Of a stretch of DNA of 12,311 bases, positions 7,387 through 12,311 are shown piece by piece (position 1 is the first letter of the stretch; every line of letters starts with the position of its first letter). The stretch covers positions 1 through 12,311 of the forward strand of contig PMYM01000226.1 of NCBI GenBank assembly GCA_003171235.1, read 5' to 3'. Source of the stretch: Phycisphaerales bacterium. GTDB lineage: Bacteria; Planctomycetota; Phycisphaerae; SM23-33. Under the pieces are notes generated by a model. That model had not been told where the DNA came from and made no database searches. It saw only the letters and a list, made by a program, of their open reading frames with translations. Position numbers and translations under genes: made by a program.

Positions 7387-8010
7387 ATGATTGCACGGAT
7401 CACCGGCAGGTTGGAAGGCATGGAGGCCGCATCCGCCCTGATCGACACCGGCGCGGGACTGGTTTACGAGGTGCTGGTGCCGGCCTGCGAGGTCGAGCGG
7501 CTTACCCGTCGCCTTGGCCAGGAAGTCACCCTCTACACCATTCACTACTTCGAGGGCGACCCCTCGCGCGGCACGCAGTTGCCCCGGCTGGTGGGTTTCT
7601 CGGCCGAGAGCGACCGGGCATTCTTCCGCTTGTTCATCACGGTCAAGGGCATCGGCATGCGCAAGGCCCTGCGGGCGATGGCCCGCCCGCCTAGCGAGAT
7701 CGCCACGGCCATCGCCAACAAGGATGCCAAGTTCCTGGTGGCCCTGCCGGAGATCGGCAAGAGAATGGCCGAGCAGATATTGGCCGAGCTGGGCGGCAAG
7801 GTGGACGAATTCGCCGGCCCGGCCTTCATCACCCCGCCCGAGGCCCTGCCGGCCGGCGCCGCCGAGGCCCTGGCCGTGCTGGTCCAACTGGGCGAGAAGC
7901 GAAACGACGCCGCCGCCCTGGTCGAACGCGTGCTGGCCGTGGCACCCGAGTTGACTTCCACCGAGGCGATCATACAGCACGTGTACAAGCTCAGGGCCGG
8001 CGGAGTGTAA
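7387..8010 (+). CDS. ruvA: Holliday junction branch migration protein RuvA
   Basis: The 207-residue protein is close to E. coli RuvA (203). RuvA tetramers bind four-way junctions and load the RuvB motors for branch migration during recombination and repair. Residues 1-65 form the OB-fold domain (MIARITGRLEG start, GLVYEVLVP). The acidic FEGDPSRG near 55-62 sits where the E. coli acidic pin lies, in a slightly longer loop. Two helix-hairpin-helix motifs follow: VKGIGMRKALRAM (86-98) and LPEIGKRMAEQILAEL (120-135). Residues about 158-207 form the RuvB-binding domain III. No good Shine-Dalgarno precedes the ATG at 7387. ruvB follows after 99 bp. ruvC is not next to it, unlike in many genomes. 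Confidence 0.95.
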   Translation: MIARITGRLEGMEAASALIDTGAGLVYEVLVPACEVERLTRRLGQEVTLYTIHYFEGDPSRGTQLPRLVGFSAESDRAFFRLFITVKGIGMRKALRAMARPPSEIATAIANKDAKFLVALPEIGKRMAEQILAELGGKVDEFAGPAFITPPEALPAGAAEALAVLVQLGEKRNDAAALVERVLAVAPELTSTEAIIQHVYKLRAGGV

Positions 8011-8103
8011 TTTGCGATTTGCGATTTTCGATTTGCGATTTAGCCCAAGGCCGACGGGACTAGAGTCCGAAAATAGAAAATCGAACATCGGAAATCGAAA
8101 ATT
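8009..8103. repeat. TTCGATTTGCGA-type inverted repeat between ruvA and ruvB
   Basis: The left arm (8009-8042) has iterated TTTGCGA/TTTTCGA units and overlaps the ruvA stop codon. The right arm (8066-8103, ending AAATCGAAAATT) is its diverged reverse complement. It is clearly related to the element at 4045-4145. It fills the whole ruvA-ruvB spacer and ends 6 bp before the ruvB ATG, so the ruvB ribosome-binding region lies on its edge. Confidence 0.8.
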
Positions 8104-8109
8104 GGAATC

Positions 8110-9153
8110 ATGGCAAGACAGAAGATAATCACGAGTGCATCCACCGGCCCGGAGGACGAGCAGCTAAACGTGACCCTTCGGCCGCGGACGCTGGCCGAGT
8201 GCATCGGCTCGCCCGAGCTGATGGAGAAGCTGCACATCGCCATCGACGCCTCCCGCGCCCGCAACGAGCCCATGGAGCACGTGCTGCTGCACGGGCCGCC
8301 GGGCCTGGGCAAGACCACCCTCGCCTACGTCATCGCCAACGAGATGGGCTCGACCATCAAGGTCACCTCCGGACCCGCCCTGACCAAGCCCAGCGACCTG
8401 GTCGGCATCCTGACCAACCTGGAGCACCGCGACGTGCTCTTCATCGACGAGATCCACCGCCTCACCCCCGCCGTGGAGGAGTACATCTACCCGGCCATGG
8501 AGGAGTACAAGGTGGACTTCGTGGTGGATTCGGGCATGCACAGCCGGACGATTAACCTTCCGCTAAAGCCCTTCACGCTGATCGGGGCGACCACGCGGGC
8601 GGGCATGCTCTCACCGCCCTTGCGGACGCGCTTTGGCATCGCCCACCACCTGGAATTCTGGAACCAGGCCGACCTCTTGAAGCGCATGCGCATGTCGGCC
8701 CAGATGCTGAAATTGCCTTACGACGAAGAGGCACTGGAGGCCATGTCCGGCCGGGCGCGCGGCACGCCGCGCATCGCCAACCGGCTGCTGCGCCGCTGCC
8801 GCGACTATACCCAGGTCAAGGGCACCGGCCGCCTGGACTGCGACTGCGTGACGGCCGCCCTGAAGCTGGAGGGCATCGACCAGCTTGGCCTGGACGAATT
8901 GGACCGGCAGTTCCTGCGCGTGATCATCGACACCTACGCCGGCGGGCCGGTGGGCATCGAGGCCGTCGCCGCCACACTGGGCGAAGAGGTGGACACCCTG
9001 GTGGACGTGGTCGAGCCCTTCCTGCTCCAGATCGGCTTTTTGGCCCGCACCCGCAAGGGCCGCATGGCCACCCAGAAGGCCCATCAGCACCTGGGCCTGG
9101 AATACCGCCCCCCGGCAGAACAACAGAGCCTGTTCGAGAACGAGCAGTTGTAG
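8110..9153 (+). CDS. ruvB: Holliday junction branch migration DNA helicase RuvB
   Basis: The 347-residue AAA+ ATPase has normal RuvB length. Hexameric rings flank RuvA on the junction and pump DNA with ATP hydrolysis. The N-terminus carries LRPRTLAECIGS. Walker A is GPPGLGKTT (62-70), Walker B is LFIDEIHRL (110-118), sensor 1 is GATTRAG (159-165), the Arg-finger region is PLRTRFGI (170-177) and sensor 2 is RGTPRIANRLLRR (217-229). The C-terminal winged helix shows GGPVGIEAVAATLGEE and the conserved GRMAT..AHQHLGL ending. The ATG at 8110 has a short GGA close upstream, at the edge of the repeat. It is co-oriented with ruvA. No residue expected to be essential is missing. Confidence 0.97.
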   Translation: MARQKIITSASTGPEDEQLNVTLRPRTLAECIGSPELMEKLHIAIDASRARNEPMEHVLLHGPPGLGKTTLAYVIANEMGSTIKVTSGPALTKPSDLVGILTNLEHRDVLFIDEIHRLTPAVEEYIYPAMEEYKVDFVVDSGMHSRTINLPLKPFTLIGATTRAGMLSPPLRTRFGIAHHLEFWNQADLLKRMRMSAQMLKLPYDEEALEAMSGRARGTPRIANRLLRRCRDYTQVKGTGRLDCDCVTAALKLEGIDQLGLDELDRQFLRVIIDTYAGGPVGIEAVAATLGEEVDTLVDVVEPFLLQIGFLARTRKGRMATQKAHQHLGLEYRPPAEQQSLFENEQL

Positions 9154-9173
9154 GTCGGGCATGCCTGCCCGAC
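9154..9173. repeat. GTCGGGC hairpin directly after ruvB
   Basis: GTCGGGC (9154-9160) and GCCCGAC (9167-9173) flank the 6-base loop ATGCCT, starting right after the ruvB stop. The stem is 7 bp and GC-rich and is followed by ATTTGTATTT. It may serve as a weak terminator for ruvAB, or be one more dispersed palindrome. Confidence 0.6.
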
Positions 9174-9182
9174 ATTTGTATT

Positions 9183-9220
9183 TCGGGTGGCATGGTCACG
9201 CTGCCTTTCGCGTGACCATG
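9183..9220. repeat. GCATGGTCACGC palindrome, copy 1 (left)
   Basis: The unit TCGGGTGGCATGGTCACG (9183-9200) is followed by a 10-base loop and then CGTGACCATG (9211-9220), so the unit is itself a hairpin with a 10-bp stem. It is the reverse complement of the copy at 9401-9438 except within the loop. Confidence 0.85.
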
Positions 9221-9344
9221 TTTAGCCGTTGGCGGCGAGAGGTCTAACCGTAGGCCGGGCAAACCTCCTTGAAGAGGATTTGTAGGGCGAGCGACTGTTG
9301 GGTTGCTCGCGCAATTTGGGCAATAGGGTCCAACGATCGGATTT

Positions 9345-9381
9345 CGGATGGCATAGTCACTCTGCTTTATGCATGGCCGTG
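9345..9381. repeat. GCATGGTCACGC palindrome, degraded middle copy
   Basis: CGGATGGCATAGTCACTCTG...GCATGGCCGTG is recognisably the same unit as copy 1, in the same orientation, but with several substitutions that break the stem. It lies between the two intact copies. The rest of the 9154-9465 gap shows no gene. Confidence 0.55.
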
Positions 9382-9400
9382 CTTATTCGAGGGTCACAGA

Positions 9401-9438
9401 CATGGTCACGCGAAATAAAGCGTGACCATGCCACCCGA
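9401..9438. repeat. GCATGGTCACGC palindrome, copy 3 (inverted)
   Basis: CATGGTCACG (9401-9410), a 10-base loop CGAAATAAAG, then CGTGACCATG (9421-9430) and CCACCCGA (9431-9438). It is the inverted partner of copy 1, so 9183-9438 is a noncoding 256-bp segment bounded by 38-bp inverted repeats. It ends 27 bp before the next gene. Confidence 0.85.
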
Positions 9439-9465
9439 CAAGCTATGACCTGCAAAGGAAGCCTC

Positions 9466-10425
9466 ATGGCCAAGAAGACGGAGTTTGACGGGATCATCGT
9501 GAAGAGCGAAGTAAGCCCCGAAGGCTATCTTTACTGCTACGATAAAAAAGGCCGGTCTTGCTGGGGCAGTCCAGAGCCACAACGTGTTGTCCTTACTAAC
9601 GACCTTCGGAAGTACGCGGCCGACCTGCACATAGGTAGTTTGGGATGGACCGTTCCGGGTACGACCGACGGGTACAAGTGGATTGATGTTCAATTCGATT
9701 GTGGGCCGCGCCTGCCGATCCTGGTTTACGGGTTGGAGCGCGTTCCGCCTGAACGGGCCGACGAAGTGTCTGCGCGGTTGATTGCGAAGCACAGGAATAC
9801 CCGATTTGACGCGGCCCCGGCAGTTGCGGAAAAGTGTCGCCGGGAGTGGGTGCGCAAGAGCTATGAAGCATTTCTGGCCATGGATCAATTGGTGGAGTCA
9901 GGCGAGGGAGACGAAGAGCTATACGCTTTCACGTTTCGGAGTCTGCAAGAACTTGCCGATCTCAAGAATGAGACTATGTACCCTGTAAAAATCGGTTGGA
10001 CCCAGAACAAAGATGACGGCGCTCTCGGGCGCATGCGTGGCTTCGCATTTGAAAAAGCGGCATTCCCCGAGCGCCCCTCCATCTTGCTAATTCACTCGAC
10101 GTGGAACGGGCGGGCGCTTGAGACGGCAATTCACAAGCGGCTTCGCGACCAAGGGCGGCGTATCCAAACGGCCCCCGGCGTCGAATGGTTCTTGACGAAT
10201 GCGGCCGAGATTGTGGCGATCTGTAATGAGTTTAAGGACATGGTTTCCAAGCCTGGGAAGAAACCGCTTCTCGGGGCAAGGAATACCTTGCAGGAAGCAG
10301 TTGAATCGCTTGGTGACAGCGCCCATATTGAGGCAGTCCAGTACCCAGGTAGCGCCGCAGTTGGAATCCGCATTGTGCGCGACCAGAACAACGGCAACAA
10401 TGAATCCCGGCAAGTGCCCCCATGA
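9466..10425 (+). CDS. Uncharacterised protein with a T5orf172/GIY-YIG-like C-terminal domain
   Basis: This is a 319-residue cytoplasmic protein with no signal peptide. Residues about 150-250 show the pattern of the T5orf172/MUG113 branch of the GIY-YIG nuclease superfamily: a hydrophobic strand ELYAFTF (150-156), PVKIGWT (173-179, replacing YIG), an Arg near 189 in LGRMRGF, Glu 219 in LETAIHKRL, and GVEWF (238-242). Residues 1-145 contain GYLYCYDKKGR and a Lys/Arg-rich helix (RREWVRKSYEAF) that I do not recognise. Members of this superfamily cut or bind DNA and are common in phages and defence or mobile loci; whether this one cuts DNA is unknown. The ATG at 9466 has AAAGGAAG about 5-8 nt upstream. 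A longer open frame back to 9298 runs through repeats and is rejected. The stop overlaps the next ATG (ATGA), which implies coupled translation. Its base composition seems less GC-rich than that of ruvAB. Confidence 0.7.
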   Translation: MAKKTEFDGIIVKSEVSPEGYLYCYDKKGRSCWGSPEPQRVVLTNDLRKYAADLHIGSLGWTVPGTTDGYKWIDVQFDCGPRLPILVYGLERVPPERADEVSARLIAKHRNTRFDAAPAVAEKCRREWVRKSYEAFLAMDQLVESGEGDEELYAFTFRSLQELADLKNETMYPVKIGWTQNKDDGALGRMRGFAFEKAAFPERPSILLIHSTWNGRALETAIHKRLRDQGRRIQTAPGVEWFLTNAAEIVAICNEFKDMVSKPGKKPLLGARNTLQEAVESLGDSAHIEAVQYPGSAAVGIRIVRDQNNGNNESRQVPP

Positions 10426-10613
10426 CCGACAACCCATTGTCCAGCATACCGGGGCGGAAACGAATCTTGACCCGTGAGAGGATGGATTGACGCCCGGCCC
10501 AGGGCGGCGTCCACAGTCAGACGGTATACAAACTCCTTCGCGGTCAGAACGTAACCACGGACAAGGCCCGGAAGGTGGCAAGGGCGCTGAAGATTCAGAT
10601 CGTGATCGGGTGA
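10422..10613 (+). pseudogene. Small helix-turn-helix gene interrupted by an in-frame TGA
   Basis: An ATG at 10422 overlaps the preceding gene's stop as ATGA and opens a 64-codon frame to TGA at 10611-10613. It is broken only at codon 23 (TGA, 10488-10490). After that stop, the same frame reads GGVHSQTVYKLLRG, then NVTTDKARKVARALKIQIVIG, a Cro/CI-like recognition helix and following helix. No ATG, GTG or TTG lies between the internal TGA and the helix-turn-helix, so that part can be made only by reading through or if the TGA is a mutation or sequencing error. Codons on both sides, including the 22-residue N-terminus ending RERMD, are consistent with one small DNA-binding protein partnered with the GIY-YIG-like gene. 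A one-base frameshift is an alternative. I see no SECIS-like reason to read TGA as selenocysteine. Confidence 0.55.
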
Positions 10614-10662
10614 CTCACGGCCGACAGATCCCGCAGGGTCGGCGCCCGTCGGCCTCCCCCAC

Positions 10663-11262
10663 TTACTCTTCGCAGGGTTTCAGTACCCAAGCATCAACGG
10701 TCTTTTTCGTAACAGGGTCAAACACCGTCTTGTGGCCGACAACTTCAAATGCCCTCTCCGGCCTGTATGTCACATCATGGTTGGTTTTTTGCTCGTCTGT
10801 TAGGCCGCCAGGAATGACCACGCGATAGGTTTGTGATTGTGGCCCCACTGGTTCAGGTTGCGGGCCAATTGTCTTGATTGGCCCCGTAAGGATTGAGCCG
10901 GTAGCCCAGACGCGGCGTCCGTCAGGGAACAACTTCGTTGTCCTCAGTATCGTTTCGCGACTCATGGCGGCCAGGTCTTTTGCCGGAACAATCTCAAACC
11001 TTAAACCGATGGTCCCGACAAATTCACGGTCGGTGATGGCGGTGACCTCCGATATGCCACGAAGGTAGGCCCGTTGGCCGACACTAAGGGGGACAAGAAA
11101 GTCCGGCATGGTCGCCGACACCTTCCGCGTAGGATTCGTTCCCGCCGGAACCGTTGTAGGTGCGGACGCCGTGGCAGTCGTGGGTCGTGTCCGGGTCGGC
11201 AATCTTGGCTCCGCAGCCAAAATGCCGGACAACAGTAAACAGATGGTCAGTGTGCGTTTCAT
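10663..11262 (-). CDS. Small secreted protein of unknown function
   Basis: The 199-residue product has a clear Sec signal peptide (MKRTLTICLLLSGILAAEP, cleavage near residue 17-19). A Thr/Pro/Ala-rich low-complexity linker follows (about 20-50), then a soluble domain of about 150 residues with the segments FLVPLSVGQRAYLRG, FVGTIGLRFEIV and TYRVVIPGGLT. I do not recognise the family. There are no membrane helices after the signal, and a single Cys lies four residues from the end. The ATG at 11262 has an AGGAAAGGAA site about 8 nt upstream and overlaps the stop of a 22-codon ORF (ATGA), so translation may be coupled. It is the distal gene of the small minus-strand unit with the zinc-ribbon membrane protein. 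Confidence 0.75.
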   Translation of the reverse strand: MKRTLTICLLLSGILAAEPRLPTRTRPTTATASAPTTVPAGTNPTRKVSATMPDFLVPLSVGQRAYLRGISEVTAITDREFVGTIGLRFEIVPAKDLAAMSRETILRTTKLFPDGRRVWATGSILTGPIKTIGPQPEPVGPQSQTYRVVIPGGLTDEQKTNHDVTYRPERAFEVVGHKTVFDPVTKKTVDAWVLKPCEE

Positions 11263-11327
11263 GGCTCGTTCCTTTCCTTTGGTGCTACGTTCTCGATCAG
11301 GGGATCATACCCTGCGGCGGCACGCAT
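11259..11327 (-). CDS. 22-residue small ORF, copy 2 of the GY[N/D]PLIE motif
   Basis: The ORF starts at ATG 11325-11327, 7 bp after the zinc-ribbon gene's stop, with AGGAG 10 nt upstream inside the end of that gene. Its stop TGA overlaps the secreted protein's ATG. The peptide reads MRAAAGYDPLIENVA and continues to KERNEP. It shares RAA.GY.PLIE.V with the ORF at 11870-11932, and most codon differences between the two are synonymous. This supports translation, perhaps as a leader or micro-protein, but an ORF this short could still be a remnant. Confidence 0.4.
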   Translation of the reverse strand: MRAAAGYDPLIENVAPKERNEP

Positions 11328-11334
11328 GACCGGG

Positions 11335-11856
11335 TCACTCCTGGGTGTCGCGGGGGCCGGCCCGGCAGGCCAACCAGGTCTTCCATGTGTTGTTGCAGAT
11401 TATCTGGATACCATCCAACACACCCGCCATCCCCAGGAACAAACCCCCCAAAACCACTCCGCCTAGGAGGATGCCTACCCCCACTGCGGCAACCTCGAAC
11501 GAGCCACTGCGCGAACTACTGAATATGGCTAGGCCGAACACCAAGGCCCCCACGGCAAAATACAGTCCGGCAAGAACACGACACATCGACGCCCCCATAC
11601 CCAGCCCGGCTATGCGAGGGGGAATCAACTTGTCGCCCGTTTGCCATGAGGGGCGAAATCTGTCAGACACTGGAATCGCGGAGGGAGGTAAGTTGGCAAC
11701 TGATCGCCCCGGGGGGATATGTATTAAGGGGCGCTTCCCCGATGTGTCTGGGACCGCCAGGAGGGTACCGCACTTGGGGCAGGGTTCAACTTCGTCGGCC
11801 ATGCCGGTTGGAGAACGCATGGGTTCATTGCAGACGGGACAGGTGTACTCGATCAT
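11335..11856 (-). CDS. Zinc-ribbon membrane protein of unknown function
   Basis: The product is 173 residues. The N-terminus holds a four-Cys zinc ribbon: C6 and C9 in CPVC, and C26 and C29 in CPKCG. A Pro-rich linker of about 50 residues follows, then two hydrophobic segments at about 92-112 and 121-145 that should form a membrane hairpin, then a short basic cytoplasmic tail (TWKTWLACRAGPRD). Zinc ribbon plus linker plus membrane helices is a frequent architecture of uncharacterised planctomycete proteins, and the ribbon could be a protein- or nucleic-acid-binding sensor. The ATG at 11856 has AAAGGA about 8 nt upstream. It probably forms an operon with the 22-residue ORF (7-bp gap) and the secreted protein. 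Confidence 0.75.
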   Translation of the reverse strand: MIEYTCPVCNEPMRSPTGMADEVEPCPKCGTLLAVPDTSGKRPLIHIPPGRSVANLPPSAIPVSDRFRPSWQTGDKLIPPRIAGLGMGASMCRVLAGLYFAVGALVFGLAIFSSSRSGSFEVAAVGVGILLGGVVLGGLFLGMAGVLDGIQIICNNTWKTWLACRAGPRDTQE

Positions 11857-11869
11857 GGATGTTTCCTTT

Positions 11870-11932
11870 CTAGAGAACCTTTTCGATCAGAGGATTATAT
11901 CCACTCGCCGCCCTGACGTAGCGGCGGGTCAT
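11870..11932 (-). CDS. 20-residue small ORF, copy 1 of the GY[N/D]PLIE motif
   Basis: The frame from ATG 11930-11932 to TAG 11870-11872 encodes MTRRYVRAASGYNPLIEKVL, ending 13 bp before the zinc-ribbon gene's start. No ribosome site is evident, and the frame is open further upstream, so its true start is uncertain. It aligns with the ORF at 11259-11327. The same DNA contains TATAAT (11894-11899 on this strand), so a promoter reading competes with the coding one. Confidence 0.3.
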   Translation of the reverse strand: MTRRYVRAASGYNPLIEKVL

Positions 11933-12041
11933 GCGAATAACAGGGCCATCGACACTTCGATCAGCAGGCCCAGTTCGCGGGCGGCGTTGATTGCCCAGGC
12001 CCCGGAAGAAATCCGCCCCGATGGCCAAGAAATCTTTGTGA

Positions 12042-12063
12042 GCGTAGCCCCGGCGTAGCCCCG
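12042..12063. repeat. Perfect 11-bp tandem duplication
   Basis: GCGTAGCCCCG is present twice head to tail (12042-12052 and 12053-12063). It lies in the noncoding stretch between the tRNA terminator and the small ORF, where I see no other supportable feature. Eleven bases is not a multiple of three, so the duplication would shift any frame running through it. Confidence 0.8.
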
Positions 12064-12085
12064 GACAATCTGCCTTCCACGAGCG

Positions 12086-12128
12086 TAAAAAGAAGCCCCT
12101 GTAAGTGTTTGTCTTACAAGGGCTTCTT
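12086..12128 (-). terminator. Intrinsic terminator of the tRNA-Ala transcript
   Basis: On the minus strand the arm at 12128-12113 (AAGAAGCCCTTGTAAG) pairs with the arm at 12105-12090 over 16 bp, with a single G-U wobble and a 7-base loop. Five U residues and an A follow. It begins 3 bp beyond the tRNA 3' end. This is a strong rho-independent terminator. Confidence 0.92.
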
Positions 12129-12131
12129 GCA

Positions 12132-12204
12132 TGGAGACGAGGGGGCTCGAACCCCTGACCTGCTGATTGCGAACCAGCCGCTCTCCCAACTGAGCTACGT
12201 CCCC
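12132..12204 (-). tRNA. tRNA-Ala (anticodon CGC)
   Basis: The 73-nt cloverleaf folds fully. Acceptor stem GGGGACG pairs with CGTCTCC and includes the G3-U70 wobble pair that marks tRNA-Ala. The D stem is GCTC/GAGC, and the anticodon stem GCTGG/TCAGC encloses the loop TTCGCAA with anticodon CGC at 34-36. The T arm is AGGGG-TTCGAGC-CCCCT and the discriminator is A73. CCA is not encoded and must be added by the nucleotidyltransferase. It reads GCG codons. It has its own promoter and terminator. Confidence 0.95.
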
Positions 12205-12218
12205 AGCTCGCACGCTAG

Positions 12219-12246
12219 AGTATACCGATTTCTGCGCCGCTGCCAA
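12219..12246 (-). promoter_or_regulatory. Sigma-70-type promoter of tRNA-Ala
   Basis: On the minus strand TTGGCA (12241-12246) and TATACT (12219-12224) are 16 bp apart. The -10 box ends 14 bp before the first base of the tRNA, so initiation would fall a few bases upstream of the mature 5' end. Both hexamers are close to consensus. Confidence 0.75.
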
Positions 12247-12311
12247 TGCCCTGGGCGAAAAGGCTGGGGCGATTGCACTTTCGGCCTCTTTCTCGTGGCA
12301 TGGGCGTCTCG

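Noticed and set aside
9298..9465. 56-codon N-terminal extension of the GIY-YIG-like protein
   Set aside because: It runs through the degraded and inverted GCATGGTCACGC repeats; the ATG at 9466 has an AAAGGAAG site.
10488..10490. Selenocysteine reading of the internal TGA
   Set aside because: The codon lies in a small DNA-binding protein with no redox role, and no SECIS-type hairpin was recognised directly after it.
10619..10654. GGCCGAC...GTCGGCC hairpin in the convergent gap between the helix-turn-helix remnant and the secreted-protein gene
   Set aside because: 7-bp stem with a 22-base loop (or 6 bp with a 12-base loop) and no T-tract; too weak to call a terminator in GC-rich DNA.
11929..12246. 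105-codon minus-strand open frame across the tRNA
   Set aside because: Its GDVAQLGERLVRNQQVRGSS segment is the usual spurious translation of a tRNA gene; it also crosses the terminator and the tRNA promoter.

Overview
The window looks like chromosomal DNA from a GC-rich bacterium, most probably a planctomycete (Planctomycetota, perhaps Phycisphaerae). This assignment is an inference. It rests on high GC in the core genes and on almost every intergenic gap holding a hairpin-forming repeat of a kind I associate with that phylum (ACCACAAAG-type, TTCGATTTACGA-type, GCTGAAA-type, CACAGGCGTCTCGCCTGTG-type, GCATGGTCACGC-type). No ribosomal RNA or other phylogenetic marker settles it.

Left part (1-5500): the last 18 codons of a plus-strand gene, possibly a transporter permease, converge on a minus-strand cluster of short-chain acyl-CoA metabolism. 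In order of transcription the cluster is thiolase, 3-hydroxyacyl-CoA dehydrogenase, family I CoA-transferase and a YqhD/butanol-dehydrogenase-type alcohol dehydrogenase. Together they could condense two acetyl-CoA, reduce acetoacetyl-CoA to 3-hydroxybutyryl-CoA, exchange CoA with a free acid and interconvert an aldehyde and an alcohol. The same steps run in reverse would be degradative. No crotonase, acyl-CoA dehydrogenase or CoA-acylating aldehyde dehydrogenase is present, so the pathway is incomplete here. The genes are 123-138 bp apart, and each gap carries an inverted repeat of a different family.

Middle (5497-9153): a secreted alpha/beta-hydrolase of the proline-iminopeptidase/TAP type (minus) is divergent from ruvA and ruvB (plus), the Holliday-junction branch-migration motor. 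ruvC is not adjacent. A TTCGATTTGCGA-type repeat separates ruvA from ruvB.

Right part (9154-12311): this looks like accessory DNA. A 312-bp repeat-filled gap contains three copies of a GCATGGTCACGC palindrome, two of them inverted around the gap. Next comes a gene with a T5orf172/GIY-YIG-like C-terminal domain, coupled by an ATGA overlap to a short helix-turn-helix gene interrupted by an in-frame TGA. On the minus strand, running towards it, are a zinc-ribbon membrane protein and a small secreted protein. Each is immediately preceded by a roughly 20-codon ORF, and the two ORFs share a C-terminal motif GY[N/D]PLIE[K/N]V with mostly synonymous differences. The window ends with a complete tRNA-Ala(CGC) transcription unit: promoter, tRNA and intrinsic terminator.
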